From contig NZ_CP016594.1 of NCBI RefSeq assembly GCF_001698225.1, positions 5,456,001-5,520,000 of the forward strand: a stretch of 64,000 nucleotides of DNA, in the 5' to 3' direction. The position numbers and the translations under genes are program-made. The first letter of the stretch is position 1; each line of letters starts with the position of its first letter. This document shows, piece by piece, positions 33,063 through 41,833 of this stretch. This DNA comes from Gordonia terrae. GTDB taxonomy: Bacteria; Actinomycetota; Actinomycetes; Mycobacteriales; Mycobacteriaceae. A model generated the notes under the pieces. That model was not told the origin of the DNA. It did not search any database and saw nothing but the letters and a program-made list of their open reading frames with translations.

Positions 33063-33850
33063 GCCGGGACCCCCACGGTCTCGAGTTCGACGTCATCCGG
33101 TTGCTCGCCGAAGTAGATGGCGCGGACCTCATCGCTGTCGAGTACCTCGGTTGTCGGACCGGACGCGACCACTCTGCCGTCCTCGAGGATGTAGACGAGG
33201 TCGCAGACGGCACCGATCACGTCCAGGTTGTGTTCGACGAGGAGAATCGCGAGCCCGTCGTGATCGCGGAGCGTCGTGATCGTGTCGACCACGGCGTGCC
33301 GCGCATCGAGGCTGAGCGCCGCCGCCGGCTCGTCGAGCAGCAGGACCTGCGGGCCCTGGGCCGCAGCGCGGGCCAGATTGACGCGGGCATGCCAGCCGAG
33401 GGACAACTGCTCGACGCGACTCGTCCGGTACCTTGCCAATCCGTGTGTCTCGATGACGCGTTCGACCGTCGCGAGCGCGGCGGCCGAGGGGCGGCCGAAT
33501 CGGAACAGGTCGCGCGCGAGGATCTTGCGTACACCGATCTCCGCCGCGCACAACAGGTTCTCTTCGACGGTCAGGTCCTCGAACAGGAGGTAGTCCTGAA
33601 AGGTTCGCGTGATCCCCGCCCGTGCCCGGCGAGCCGCACCGAAGCGGTCTACGGTACGACCGTCCACCGAGATGGTGCCGCCGACCGTCTTCTGGTACCC
33701 GGTGATGGCGTCGATCGTGGTGCTCTTGCCCGCCCCGTTCGCGCCGAGAAGTCCGACCACCGTTCGCGGTGGGACGGTCAGCGAGACGTCCGAGAGGATG
33801 CGGTGCCCGCCGATCTCGACCGACAGGTCCCGGACTTCAAGCTGTGGCAT
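33059..33850 (-). CDS. ABC transporter ATP-binding protein, LivG type
   Basis: 263 residues from ATG 33848-33850 (MPQLEVRDLSVEIGG), overlapping the permease end by 14 nt; a longer start at 33919 lies inside the permease. Walker A is LLGANGAGKSTTIDA, Walker B VLLLDEPAAALSLD, switch His in ILLVEHNLDVIG. The ABC signature is atypical: LSLGWHARVNLARA where LivG proteins usually have LAYGQQRRLEIARA. The residues that contact ATP from the opposing subunit are therefore partly changed. Confidence 0.92.
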   Translation of the reverse strand: MPQLEVRDLSVEIGGHRILSDVSLTVPPRTVVGLLGANGAGKSTTIDAITGYQKTVGGTISVDGRTVDRFGAARRARAGITRTFQDYLLFEDLTVEENLLCAAEIGVRKILARDLFRFGRPSAAALATVERVIETHGLARYRTSRVEQLSLGWHARVNLARAAAQGPQVLLLDEPAAALSLDARHAVVDTITTLRDHDGLAILLVEHNLDVIGAVCDLVYILEDGRVVASGPTTEVLDSDEVRAIYFGEQPDDVELETVGVPA

Positions 33851-35777
33851 CGACTTTCCTGTTCTCTCGGCCCGGCTCGCCGCCGGTGACGGTCGGATCG
33901 GGCCCGTCGGACCGAACACGTTTACGCCGCAGTCGGTCCCGGATACGGAGATACTGTCCGACCACTCCGTCCGGCTCGGTGGTGAGTATCCAGATCATGT
34001 TGGCCGCGAAGAACAGTGACTGCCAGTCGTTGATGTCCGGGGTGAACGACAGCAAATTCGAGAGCAACCCGCCGGGAGCGAAGGCGCCCGCCAGTACCGC
34101 GCCGGTCAGATGACCTGCCCCGGCGAGGATGACGAAGGCGATGAGCGCCAGCGATTCCGAGTAGCCGAACCCTTCCAGCCGGACGTCACCCTTCGAGATG
34201 AAGCCGCGCTGGATGGCGAACAGCACCCCGGCAAGTCCCCACAGCGTGGAGGAGACGACAAGACCGATCAGCTTGGACCGGGCCGAGACGATGCCCAGCG
34301 CGGCCGGGAGTCGCTCGTCCTGCCGCACCGACAGCACGTAGCGGCCGGTGGCCGACGATCGCAGATTGGCGACGAGAACGAGCGCCACCAGCAACACGAT
34401 CCAGGCGACGACTGCGAAGGCGTGCGGGTCGGTGATGTTGCTGATCTCGATACCGAACAGCGTCGTGTCGCCGATCGTCCACCCTGTTCGACCGTTGAAG
34501 AACCAGTCGACGGAGAAGACGACGGTCTGCAGGATCGACGCGACGGCCAGCGAACCGATCGTGACCTCATAGACCTTGGCATTGACGAACAGGACGCTCA
34601 GTGCGAGGGCGACGACGACAGCCGTCGCGAGTGCGGCGAGAGCCGAGAGATACAGCGACGCTCCGGAATGGCTGACGGCGCCGAAGACGATCATCGTCAC
34701 ACCCGCGACGCCGAGCGGCAAGGCGTTGACCTGCCCGGTGTACCCGGTGGAGACGACGATCCCGAGCGCGACGAGACCGAAGATGGCGGTGAGACTGAGG
34801 GCGTCGACCACGGTTCCGGCGGCGCTGAAGATCGTCACCAGGACGACCGCCGCACCGACTACCACCCACGGCCAGCGGATGCGGCCGCTGCCGACATGGA
34901 ACACCGCCTTGACCTCACGGGTCCCCCGCGCCATGTCTGTCCTGGCGATCAGCAGCAGCACGATCAGGGTGACGACGAACGGAATCGCCCGCGCGACCTG
35001 CGCATTGACGAGGCCGGTCACCAGACCTTCCAGGACTCCGGCGCCGACCCCGACCGCCAGGGCGATCGGGAAGCTCGTGAAGCGTGCGGCGAGTGCAGCC
35101 CCGAGAGCCGGCACCAGAAGCGTCGTCAGTGATGTCGGGGAGAGCTGGGTGATCGGCAGCACCAGAATGGCACTGGTCGCGGCGAGAACGCCGGCCAAAC
35201 CCCACGCCACCGATCCCCACAAGCGGGGGTTGAGACCGATCGACTGGGCACCGAGGTCGGTGTCGCGTAGCGCAGTGGTGATGTGCCCGAACGCTGTTCG
35301 CGTGAACAGCAGGTGCAGGCCGATCGTCGCCAGCACCGCCACCGCCGCCAACAGGAGACTGATCGACTGGACCCGGACGCCGGCGACCTCGAATCCGCCG
35401 CCGACGAGGAACGGCTCGACGGTTTCCTGGTGGTTGGTCCAGATGATCCGGACGATCGCCTCCAGGACGAGCATCAACCCGATGGTGATGAGAATCTTCG
35501 TGATGGCCGGTGCGTGTGCCAGACGCCGGCCGATCAGGGCGAAGAAGGCGATCGCGATGGCCGCGCTCACCGCCAAACCGAGCACGATGGCCACGCCAAG
35601 CGGAATCCCGGCGTCCTGGTAGGACTTCCAGAATATGTAAGCGCCGAACATGCCGAGCGCACCCTGGGCGAAGTTGATGACCCCGGTTCCGCGGTAGGCG
35701 GCAACCAGCCCGAGGGCCACCAGAGCGTACGCGCCACCCGTGGAGAGCCCGAGCGAGGCGTAGGTCAACAGGTTCAT
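33837..35777 (-). CDS. Fused LivH-LivM-type ABC permease
   Basis: 646 residues from ATG 35775-35777 (MNLLTYASLG), overlapping the upstream stop in an ATGA. The N-terminal half has the LivH pattern (GGAYALVALGLVAAYRGTGV, INFAQGALGMFGAYIF); the C-terminal half has the LivM pattern (LSLTAIFGLVALGIVVSTGY, GVAGVTMIVFG, and RSKLIGLVVSSTLWGLAGVL). Normally these are two genes. About sixteen hydrophobic segments are visible. One chain thus supplies both permease halves. Confidence 0.92.
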   Translation of the reverse strand: MNLLTYASLGLSTGGAYALVALGLVAAYRGTGVINFAQGALGMFGAYIFWKSYQDAGIPLGVAIVLGLAVSAAIAIAFFALIGRRLAHAPAITKILITIGLMLVLEAIVRIIWTNHQETVEPFLVGGGFEVAGVRVQSISLLLAAVAVLATIGLHLLFTRTAFGHITTALRDTDLGAQSIGLNPRLWGSVAWGLAGVLAATSAILVLPITQLSPTSLTTLLVPALGAALAARFTSFPIALAVGVGAGVLEGLVTGLVNAQVARAIPFVVTLIVLLLIARTDMARGTREVKAVFHVGSGRIRWPWVVVGAAVVLVTIFSAAGTVVDALSLTAIFGLVALGIVVSTGYTGQVNALPLGVAGVTMIVFGAVSHSGASLYLSALAALATAVVVALALSVLFVNAKVYEVTIGSLAVASILQTVVFSVDWFFNGRTGWTIGDTTLFGIEISNITDPHAFAVVAWIVLLVALVLVANLRSSATGRYVLSVRQDERLPAALGIVSARSKLIGLVVSSTLWGLAGVLFAIQRGFISKGDVRLEGFGYSESLALIAFVILAGAGHLTGAVLAGAFAPGGLLSNLLSFTPDINDWQSLFFAANMIWILTTEPDGVVGQYLRIRDRLRRKRVRSDGPDPTVTGGEPGRENRKVDATA

Positions 35778-36994
35778 CCTCGGCCTCGTAGATCGATGCC
35801 GCTGAGCCATGTCCGATAGGGCGAGGTGCCGTTCAGGTCATGGTCCCCGATGCTCACGAGGCGGTTCGGCGTGGGGTTGTGACTCGCCAGCGTCCGGGCG
35901 TTGCGCCAGTGGCGATCCCACCCGTGGGTCCGGCCGAGCGCCGATGCCCCGCCGACGTCGAAGACCCGGGTCGCGGCGGTCAGCACCGTGTCGACGACAC
36001 TGACCTGCGCACGGTAGACCTCGATCTCCACCGCGTCGTATTGTTCGTCGGTGACGGTACCGGCGACGATCGCCGCATCGAGATCGGCCAGGACACCGGC
36101 GATCTGGCGGGCAACGGTATCGGCAACGTAGCGGGCCGAACTGATCTCACCGACCACGGACTGGACGACGGCGTCCTCGCGAGGCAGCGCCCCGCTGCCC
36201 TGACTGAAGTATCGCTTGCGGCCGCGCACGTAGTCGACGACGTCGCGATGCAGGGCGCGAGCGATACCGGTCAGTGCGGCGATGTGCCAGAACTGTGCGA
36301 GCGACGTGCCGTAGCTGCCCGGCACGACCTCGGCGGGCAGCGATGGGGAGTCGGTGATGTCGACATCTCGGAATCGGGTGGTGCCGCTGGCGGTCAGTCG
36401 CTGACCGAACCCGTCCCAGTCGTCGACGAGGTCGAGACCGTCGGCCGCAGCCGGGAGCACGACCGTCTCGATGCCCGCCGGGCCCTCACCCGTGGTGATG
36501 ATCCAGTCGGCGTACAGCGAGCCGGTGCTGTAGTACTTCTCGCCGTTGACCAGACGACGCCCGCGATCGTCGACCTCGATGCTGGTCGAGAAGTGGGTCT
36601 GGTTCGCCGCCGTTCGCTCGGTGTACGCGCCGCCGAACAGTTCACCGTTTCCGATGCGACGCAACCACTCCGACCTCGACCGCGACGCCGGCGCATGGAT
36701 GAGCGACTCGGTGTAGAGGAAGTGCGCGCGAAGAAGCTGGACGAAGTTCGGATCCGCGCTCGCCAGGTCGACGACGAGTTCGGCGAGTTCACCGACCCCG
36801 ATCTCGTCGCCGCCGAACTCACGGGGTACGCGCAGCGCGCCGAAACCGGCATGGGCCAGTTCGCGAACGAGATCGTGCGGGACTCGGCGTTCCGCGTCAC
36901 GCTCGGCCGCTCCGGCCGCCACCCGTGCCAGGATCGGGTCGAAGCGCCCGGCCAGCGGCGCGCGCGTGGCGGCGGTGTTCTCGGTGATGGTCAC
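35774..36994 (-). CDS. DszC/SfnC-like flavin-dependent monooxygenase (acyl-CoA dehydrogenase fold)
   Basis: 406 residues from GTG/ATG at 36992-36994. The fold is acyl-CoA dehydrogenase-like, but the C-terminus carries the hallmark of the dibenzothiophene-monooxygenase group: VFDVGGASALGRTHGWDRHW, RNARTLASHNPTPNRLVSIG and DHDLNGTSPYRTW. FGALRVPREFGGDEIGVGEL and NGEKYYSTGSLYADW are the flavin-fold parts. Such proteins use FMNH2 from a separate reductase to oxygenate sulfur or related heteroatom compounds. It is coupled to the permease gene by an overlap and follows the LLM monooxygenase by 3 nt. Confidence 0.88.
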   Translation of the reverse strand: MTITENTAATRAPLAGRFDPILARVAAGAAERDAERRVPHDLVRELAHAGFGALRVPREFGGDEIGVGELAELVVDLASADPNFVQLLRAHFLYTESLIHAPASRSRSEWLRRIGNGELFGGAYTERTAANQTHFSTSIEVDDRGRRLVNGEKYYSTGSLYADWIITTGEGPAGIETVVLPAAADGLDLVDDWDGFGQRLTASGTTRFRDVDITDSPSLPAEVVPGSYGTSLAQFWHIAALTGIARALHRDVVDYVRGRKRYFSQGSGALPREDAVVQSVVGEISSARYVADTVARQIAGVLADLDAAIVAGTVTDEQYDAVEIEVYRAQVSVVDTVLTAATRVFDVGGASALGRTHGWDRHWRNARTLASHNPTPNRLVSIGDHDLNGTSPYRTWLSGIDLRGRG

Positions 36995-36997
36995 CGC

Positions 36998-38386
36998 TCA
37001 CACCCCCGCCGGTGCGAGGCCGACCTGGTGCACACGATGCCCGGAGTCGATGCGGTCTCCGTTGCCGAAGATCTTGTCGCGCAGCGTTCCCGGTGCGTAG
37101 TCGCGCTGCGCCAACCCGCGTTCCTGCAGAACCGGGACGACGTGGTCGACCCACTCGTCCCACCAGCCCAGGGTGGTGATCGGCACGACGTTGAAGCCGT
37201 CGGCGCCGGCGGCGACCCACTCCGCGACGTGGTCGGCGATCTGCTCCGGCGTGCCGGCGAACTTGCCGGGCAGGAGGCCGTTGGTCAGCAGGTAGTCGCG
37301 CCACGAGACGGTGGACGCGTCGGCGGTCGAATCGGCGGCCGCACGGAAGATGGACTGCACGTGATCGCCGAGCTGGACCCGTCGGGCCAGTTCGGCGAGG
37401 GGGGTGTCGGGATCGACGGCAGAGAGGTCGATGCCGCTGCCACCGCTCCAGAACGCCTGCAGCGCCTCGAAGTCGATGTTCTCGCGGAAGTACTCCTGCT
37501 TGCGGCGCGCCTCCTCCTCGGTCGAGCCGATGACGGTCGACAGCGCGACGATCTTCTTCAGCGCGTCGGGCGTCCGTCCCACCGAGCGGAGGTGGTCGTC
37601 GAGGGTGGCGATGTCGGCGCTCGCGGTGGCCGGGCTCATCGACGGCAAGAACGTCACCTCGGCATTGCGTGCCGCGAAGTCCCTTCCCGCGGGGGAGTTC
37701 CCGGCCTGGAACAGCACCGGGGTCCGCTGCGGCGAGGGTTCGACGAGGTGGGGTCCCTGCACTTTGTACCAGCGACCCTCGTGGTCGATGGTGTGGATGC
37801 GATCGGGGTCGAAGAACCGACCGGTCTCGGCGTCGTGGAGAACCGCACCGTCCTCCCAGGAGTGTTCCCACAGCTTGTAGGTGACGTCCACGTACTCCTG
37901 TGCCCAGGCGTACCGCTCGTCGTGGCCGACGATCGTGTCGTACCCGTAGTTGCGGAAGCCGTTGCTCAGGTACGACGTCACGATGTTCCACGCCACCCGA
38001 CCGTGCGTGAAGTGGTCCAGGGAGGACAATCGGCGCGCGAACGAGAACGGGTGGTCTTGGATGATGTTGCTGGTCACTGCGATTCCGAGATCGGTGGTGA
38101 CATGGCCGAGCGCTGAGACGATGGTGATCGGGTCGTTCTCGGGGAACTGGGAGCCGGCCCGGATCGTCGTCGAGCCGTCGCCGAAATCCAGGTCGTACAC
38201 GCCGACGACGTCGGCGATGAACAGTGTGTCGATGCGACCGCGCTCCAGGGTGCGGACCACATCGATATAGGGATCGAGATCCTTGTATCCGTACTGCACG
38301 CGACCCTCGGGGGTGCGCCAGAACCCGTGACTGTGGTGATTCGGGGTCAGATGCAGGAACGCGTTGTAGATGGGCGGTCTGGACAC
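36998..38386 (-). CDS. LLM-class flavin-dependent monooxygenase (NtaA/SnaA/DszA type)
   Basis: 462 residues from GTG 38384-38386 (MSRPPIYNAFLHLT) with AGAAGG upstream; a frame to 38455 exists but is not conserved-looking. Family features are NHHSHGFWRTPEGR, YGYKDLDPYIDVVRTLERGR, FIADVVGVYDLDFG, SSLDHFTHGRVAWNIVTSY, NYGYDTIVGHDERYAWAQEY and SPQRTPVLFQAGNSPAGRDF. NtaA, SnaA and DszA-type enzymes use reduced FMN from a partner. It is the first gene of the six-gene operon with DszC-like, permease, two ATPases and binding protein, so the imported substrate is probably oxidised at sulfur, nitrogen or carbon by these two enzymes. Confidence 0.92.
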   Translation of the reverse strand: MSRPPIYNAFLHLTPNHHSHGFWRTPEGRVQYGYKDLDPYIDVVRTLERGRIDTLFIADVVGVYDLDFGDGSTTIRAGSQFPENDPITIVSALGHVTTDLGIAVTSNIIQDHPFSFARRLSSLDHFTHGRVAWNIVTSYLSNGFRNYGYDTIVGHDERYAWAQEYVDVTYKLWEHSWEDGAVLHDAETGRFFDPDRIHTIDHEGRWYKVQGPHLVEPSPQRTPVLFQAGNSPAGRDFAARNAEVTFLPSMSPATASADIATLDDHLRSVGRTPDALKKIVALSTVIGSTEEEARRKQEYFRENIDFEALQAFWSGGSGIDLSAVDPDTPLAELARRVQLGDHVQSIFRAAADSTADASTVSWRDYLLTNGLLPGKFAGTPEQIADHVAEWVAAGADGFNVVPITTLGWWDEWVDHVVPVLQERGLAQRDYAPGTLRDKIFGNGDRIDSGHRVHQVGLAPAGV

Positions 38387-38487
38387 GGAGGAACCTTCTC
38401 TCACGAACACGGTCGAAGCTCGACGCGGCGGTGCACACACGTGGCACTCACACATCGCTGCGGCCAGTATCGGAGCGCAAAGGCGAT

Positions 38488-38542
38488 ACTTACAAGCTGA
38501 AGGCTGGAACTTCGTGACTATTAATCATCACTTCTTGTAAGT
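38488..38542. promoter_or_regulatory. Inverted repeat upstream of the monooxygenase operon
   Basis: ACTTACAAG (38488-38496) and CTTGTAAGT (38534-38542) are perfect 9-bp complements separated by 37 nt. The interval includes an AT-rich TATTAATCAT at 38517-38526. The arrangement suits looping by a dimeric regulator such as the XRE protein encoded next door. The operon promoter should be in this gap (38387-38582). Confidence 0.5.
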
Positions 38543-38582
38543 CGAATCGAACCCGTTTCGAATGCTAACGACCGTTCCCTCA

Positions 38583-39605
38583 TCACGAGATGAACACGAC
38601 CGCGGGAACGGCGCCGAGGTTCGTGACCGCGCACCCGATGGCGCGGTCGATGTCGACGATGTCGCCGGCCCGGACCAGCGCCCGCTGCGGCGCCCGCTCG
38701 ACCCGCAGCAACCCCCCACCCACCAGGAGCGTCAACCGCCCCGACGCCGACACCGGCGGGATGAGCGTGCCGCCCGGGGCGACGAGGGTGCTCCGCAGCG
38801 GGGGGCGAGGCACCGCATTCGCCGTCGACTCCCTCCGCACCGGGGATCTTTCGCTCGCGATGCCCGGACGTTCCTCGACGACGATGTGGTCCGTGCCGGG
38901 TCCGCGGAGCAACTCGTCGAAGTCGATCCCCAACCGGTCGGCGACTTCGATCGCGGTTTCCAGCGACAACCCGAGCCGACCCCGCTCCATCTGCGAGATC
39001 GCACTCGCGCTCACACCGACCCGCCGTCCCAATTCCGCCTGGCTCCAGCCGAGTTCGACACGGCGGGCGCGGATACCGCGACCCAGGTTGCCGGCTCTGA
39101 TCGAGGCTCGCCGACTCGCACCGTTGCCCTCGCCGTGTCCGGTCTGGATCACCGAGTCCGCGGCCCGACGCCCGTCCGCACGATGGACGATCACCTCGCC
39201 GGAGTCCGCCGACAGCACGCACTGGGCCGACCAGAGCCACTCGGCGCTGTCGAGTTGTTCACGGTCGAGCAGCCAGTGGCAGATCGCCGCCGAACCGAAG
39301 ACAGCCCGGACCGCCTCCCCGATTCGGGAGGACGAGCGTACGAGATCCGACGGCCCGATCTGCGTGAGGTCCGTCAGCCAGACGGTCGTGGACTCTGCCG
39401 ACGGCGCGGGCAGTTCGTCGAGACTCGCGGTCAGCAGCGGAACCCCAGCCCCTGACGTCACCCGGCCGACGACATCGTCCCGACATCCAGGGGCGACACC
39501 CCAGACGATGTTCTCCCCCGGCACGAGCGGCCCGAGGAGGTCATCCAGTTCGGCGATTCCGCAGCCGACGCGCTCCGACCGTGCGGGGCCCGACCCCAAT
39601 TCCAT
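38583..39605 (-). CDS. XRE-family regulator with KaiC-like N-terminal and cupin-like C-terminal regions
   Basis: About 340 residues from ATG 39603-39605; GTG 39647 or ATG 39731 are alternatives and the start is uncertain. Residues 15-135 resemble a KaiC/RecA-type module (GCGIAELDDLLGPLVPGENI, then TVWLTDLTQIG), but the Walker A loop is missing. Residues 175-233 are a helix-turn-helix: RARRVELGWSQAELGRRVGV and SASAISQMERGRLGLSLETA. The last 70 residues (GGTLIPPVSASGRLTLLVGG, RALVRAGDIVDIDRAIG) look like a small cupin. It lies next to the monooxygenase operon, which it may control. Confidence 0.75.
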   Translation of the reverse strand: MELGSGPARSERVGCGIAELDDLLGPLVPGENIVWGVAPGCRDDVVGRVTSGAGVPLLTASLDELPAPSAESTTVWLTDLTQIGPSDLVRSSSRIGEAVRAVFGSAAICHWLLDREQLDSAEWLWSAQCVLSADSGEVIVHRADGRRAADSVIQTGHGEGNGASRRASIRAGNLGRGIRARRVELGWSQAELGRRVGVSASAISQMERGRLGLSLETAIEVADRLGIDFDELLRGPGTDHIVVEERPGIASERSPVRRESTANAVPRPPLRSTLVAPGGTLIPPVSASGRLTLLVGGGLLRVERAPQRALVRAGDIVDIDRAIGCAVTNLGAVPAVVFIS

Positions 39606-39718
39606 CCAGTCCGCCACTTCCCCCGAGATCCGGATCGACGCCGACACCCGCCCGCGATCGCCGGAGATGTCTCCGAGCGACGATGGGCCGCAGCACCGTC
39701 GACCATTACGCTGGTCCC

Positions 39719-40270
39719 GTGACCGGAGCACAGGACTCAGACGACGATTCGCTGAACGGTATCAGCGCCGCGCATCGTCGTGAACTCTCCGCTCGGCTCG
39801 GGGACCGCGAGCGGGTGTCGACGTTCAGCGGTCCCTGGGAGGTCGAAACGGTCTGGCGCGGCGGCTTCCGCGTCGACGCGAAGGCGCGCGGTCACTCGAT
39901 CGAGTTCGACGAACCCGCCGATCTCACAGCGCAGGACTCGGCGCCGACGCCGCACGAGTACGTGTTGTCGGCGGTCGCCGCCTGCATCACCGACGGCGTC
40001 GTACTGCACGCGACGACCCAGGGGATCCGCATCGACGATCTGGAGGTTCGGGTGACCGGGACGTTCGAGAACATCCTGCGCTGGGCGGGCCTGGCGACCG
40101 ACGGCAACCCCGGCTTCGGGGCATTGCAGGTGTCCGGGCGCATCTCCGGCGACGCGGACGCATCGACGCTGACCGAGCTGTGGAACCGAGCGATCGCGGG
40201 ATCACCCGTGGCACAGACGATCAGCCGTCCGACGACGATCACGTCCCAGCTGTACGTCGACCCACGGTGA
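39719..40270 (+). CDS. OsmC-family protein
   Basis: 183 residues if started at GTG 39719; an ATG at 39683 would add 12. TACGCT six bases before the GTG could be a -10 box, compatible with leaderless translation. OsmC features are VDAKARGHSIEFDEPADLTA, the APTPHEYVLSAVAACITDGV stretch with the redox Cys, and ILRWAGLATDGNPGFGALQV. Only one clear peroxidatic Cys position (AACITDG) is seen and the second Cys typical of Ohr is absent. It is divergent from the XRE regulator. Confidence 0.8.
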   Translation: MTGAQDSDDDSLNGISAAHRRELSARLGDRERVSTFSGPWEVETVWRGGFRVDAKARGHSIEFDEPADLTAQDSAPTPHEYVLSAVAACITDGVVLHATTQGIRIDDLEVRVTGTFENILRWAGLATDGNPGFGALQVSGRISGDADASTLTELWNRAIAGSPVAQTISRPTTITSQLYVDPR

Positions 40271-40405
40271 GCCGGTGACGATCGCTGCGCCACAGCGGCG
40301 TTCGGCAAGTATCGTCGCAGAGCCCACCACCGGGTCCAACTGGTGCCGGACTACGAAGCCGCCCCCGGAGTCGTGGTGGAAACCGTTTGCGGTCAGGCCT
40401 AGGCG

Positions 40406-41800
40406 ATGACTGAACCAGGAGTTCCGTCGACTCCTGCCGGGGCAGAGCGAACTGCCCGTCGCCGGGAGGCACTCCTGCTGATCGCGGCCACCTCGACGAT
40501 GGTCCTGCTCGTTCTCGATTCCAGCATCCTCGGCGTCATGCTGCCCACCATGATGCGGGATCTGGATCTCAGCGTGGGCCAGTCGTCGTGGCTGGTATCG
40601 GTCTATCTGCTGATGCTCGCGGTGTTCGCCCCGGTGGGCGGCCGCCTCGCCGATGCGCACGGTGCGGCGAGGATGTTCCGAATCGGGATGGTCGGCTTCG
40701 TCGCCGCGTCGACGATGATCGCGGCGGTGCCGACCTTCGAAGCGGTCGTGGCCGGTCGAGCACTGGCCGGCATCGCCGGTGCGATGCTCATGCCGGCAAC
40801 CCTCGCTCTGCTCATCCAGACCGTCGACGAAGCGCGACGGGCGAGCGCGATGGCGGTCTACACGGGAGTCGGCCAGGGTTTCGCCCTCGTCGGACCCGTC
40901 ATCGGAGGAGTCTGTGCCCAGATCCTCACCTGGCAGGTGGGTTTTCTCGTCAACGTTCCGGTCGGGATCGCCGCCGTGGTCCTCAGCCATCTCGCCCGCC
41001 CGACACCTCACACGCACACGACACAACCGTGGGATCTGCCCGGGATGGCGTTGCTGGTGACCGGACTCGGCGCGGTCGTCGCCGCACTGCTGCAGGGACC
41101 CGCCTGGGGGTGGCGATCGCCGCCGGTCCTCGTCCTGCTCGTGGTGGGGGTCGGCGCATTGGCTGCGTTCCCGATCGCAACACGACGCGCAGCCGTTCCC
41201 GTTCTCGACATCGGTCTGCTCCGTGATCGCGACTTCGCGGTCCACACAGCCGCTCTCGCCGCGATCGGTTTCGCCATGACCGCCGCGACGGTCTACGGCG
41301 CGGTGATGCTGCAGGAGGCCATGCACCTACAACCCGTCGAGTCCGGCCTCGCTCTCCTGCCGCTGGTGGTCCCGCTCCTGGCTGCCACCCGCCTGGTCGG
41401 AGGGCGATACCAGCGCTACGGACTGAAACGCGTCGTCGTGGCCGGGAGCCTGTGCCTGGCAGCCGGAATGCTGATCGTGGCAACCGGTTTCGCGGTGTCG
41501 TCGGTGGCGGTCACAGCCATCGGACTCGCTCCCGTCGGTGTCGGGATCGGTGCGCTGCTCAGTCCGCTGACCACCGCAACCGTCGCCTCCGTCCCGGCCG
41601 GACAACGCGGTCAGGCATCGGGAGTCATCACCACCAGCAGACAGATGGGCGCCATCCTCGGCGTCGCAGTGTTCGCGGCCCTTCTCGCGGCCTACCCGGG
41701 TCGCCCCGGGACCACGATCGGATTCGTCGTCACCTGCGCGTTGCTCATTGCTGTCGCGGTCGTCGCCGCCACCACCTCGTCGCGCGATACCGCATGGTGA
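40406..41800 (+). CDS. MFS drug-type efflux transporter (QacA/EmrB-like)
   Basis: 464 residues from ATG 40406. Multiple hydrophobic spans are present, starting with LLLIAATSTMVLLVLDSSIL. VLDSSILGVMLPTMMRDLDL is the family-specific motif D1, GGRLADAHGAARMFRIGM motif A, and AVYTGVGQGFALVGPVIGG motif C of drug antiporters. It probably exports a toxic compound by proton antiport. It follows the OsmC gene by 135 nt and is convergent with the AMP ligase gene. Confidence 0.9.
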   Translation: MTEPGVPSTPAGAERTARRREALLLIAATSTMVLLVLDSSILGVMLPTMMRDLDLSVGQSSWLVSVYLLMLAVFAPVGGRLADAHGAARMFRIGMVGFVAASTMIAAVPTFEAVVAGRALAGIAGAMLMPATLALLIQTVDEARRASAMAVYTGVGQGFALVGPVIGGVCAQILTWQVGFLVNVPVGIAAVVLSHLARPTPHTHTTQPWDLPGMALLVTGLGAVVAALLQGPAWGWRSPPVLVLLVVGVGALAAFPIATRRAAVPVLDIGLLRDRDFAVHTAALAAIGFAMTAATVYGAVMLQEAMHLQPVESGLALLPLVVPLLAATRLVGGRYQRYGLKRVVVAGSLCLAAGMLIVATGFAVSSVAVTAIGLAPVGVGIGALLSPLTTATVASVPAGQRGQASGVITTSRQMGAILGVAVFAALLAAYPGRPGTTIGFVVTCALLIAVAVVAATTSSRDTAW

Positions 41801-41833
41801 CGGATGCGTTTCGGTTCGATGGGCATCCCCTCC

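Noticed and set aside
31097..35777. A leucine/isoleucine/valine transporter
   Set aside because: The fold is branched-chain type, but fusion of LivH and LivM and linkage to two flavin monooxygenases argue for another ligand.
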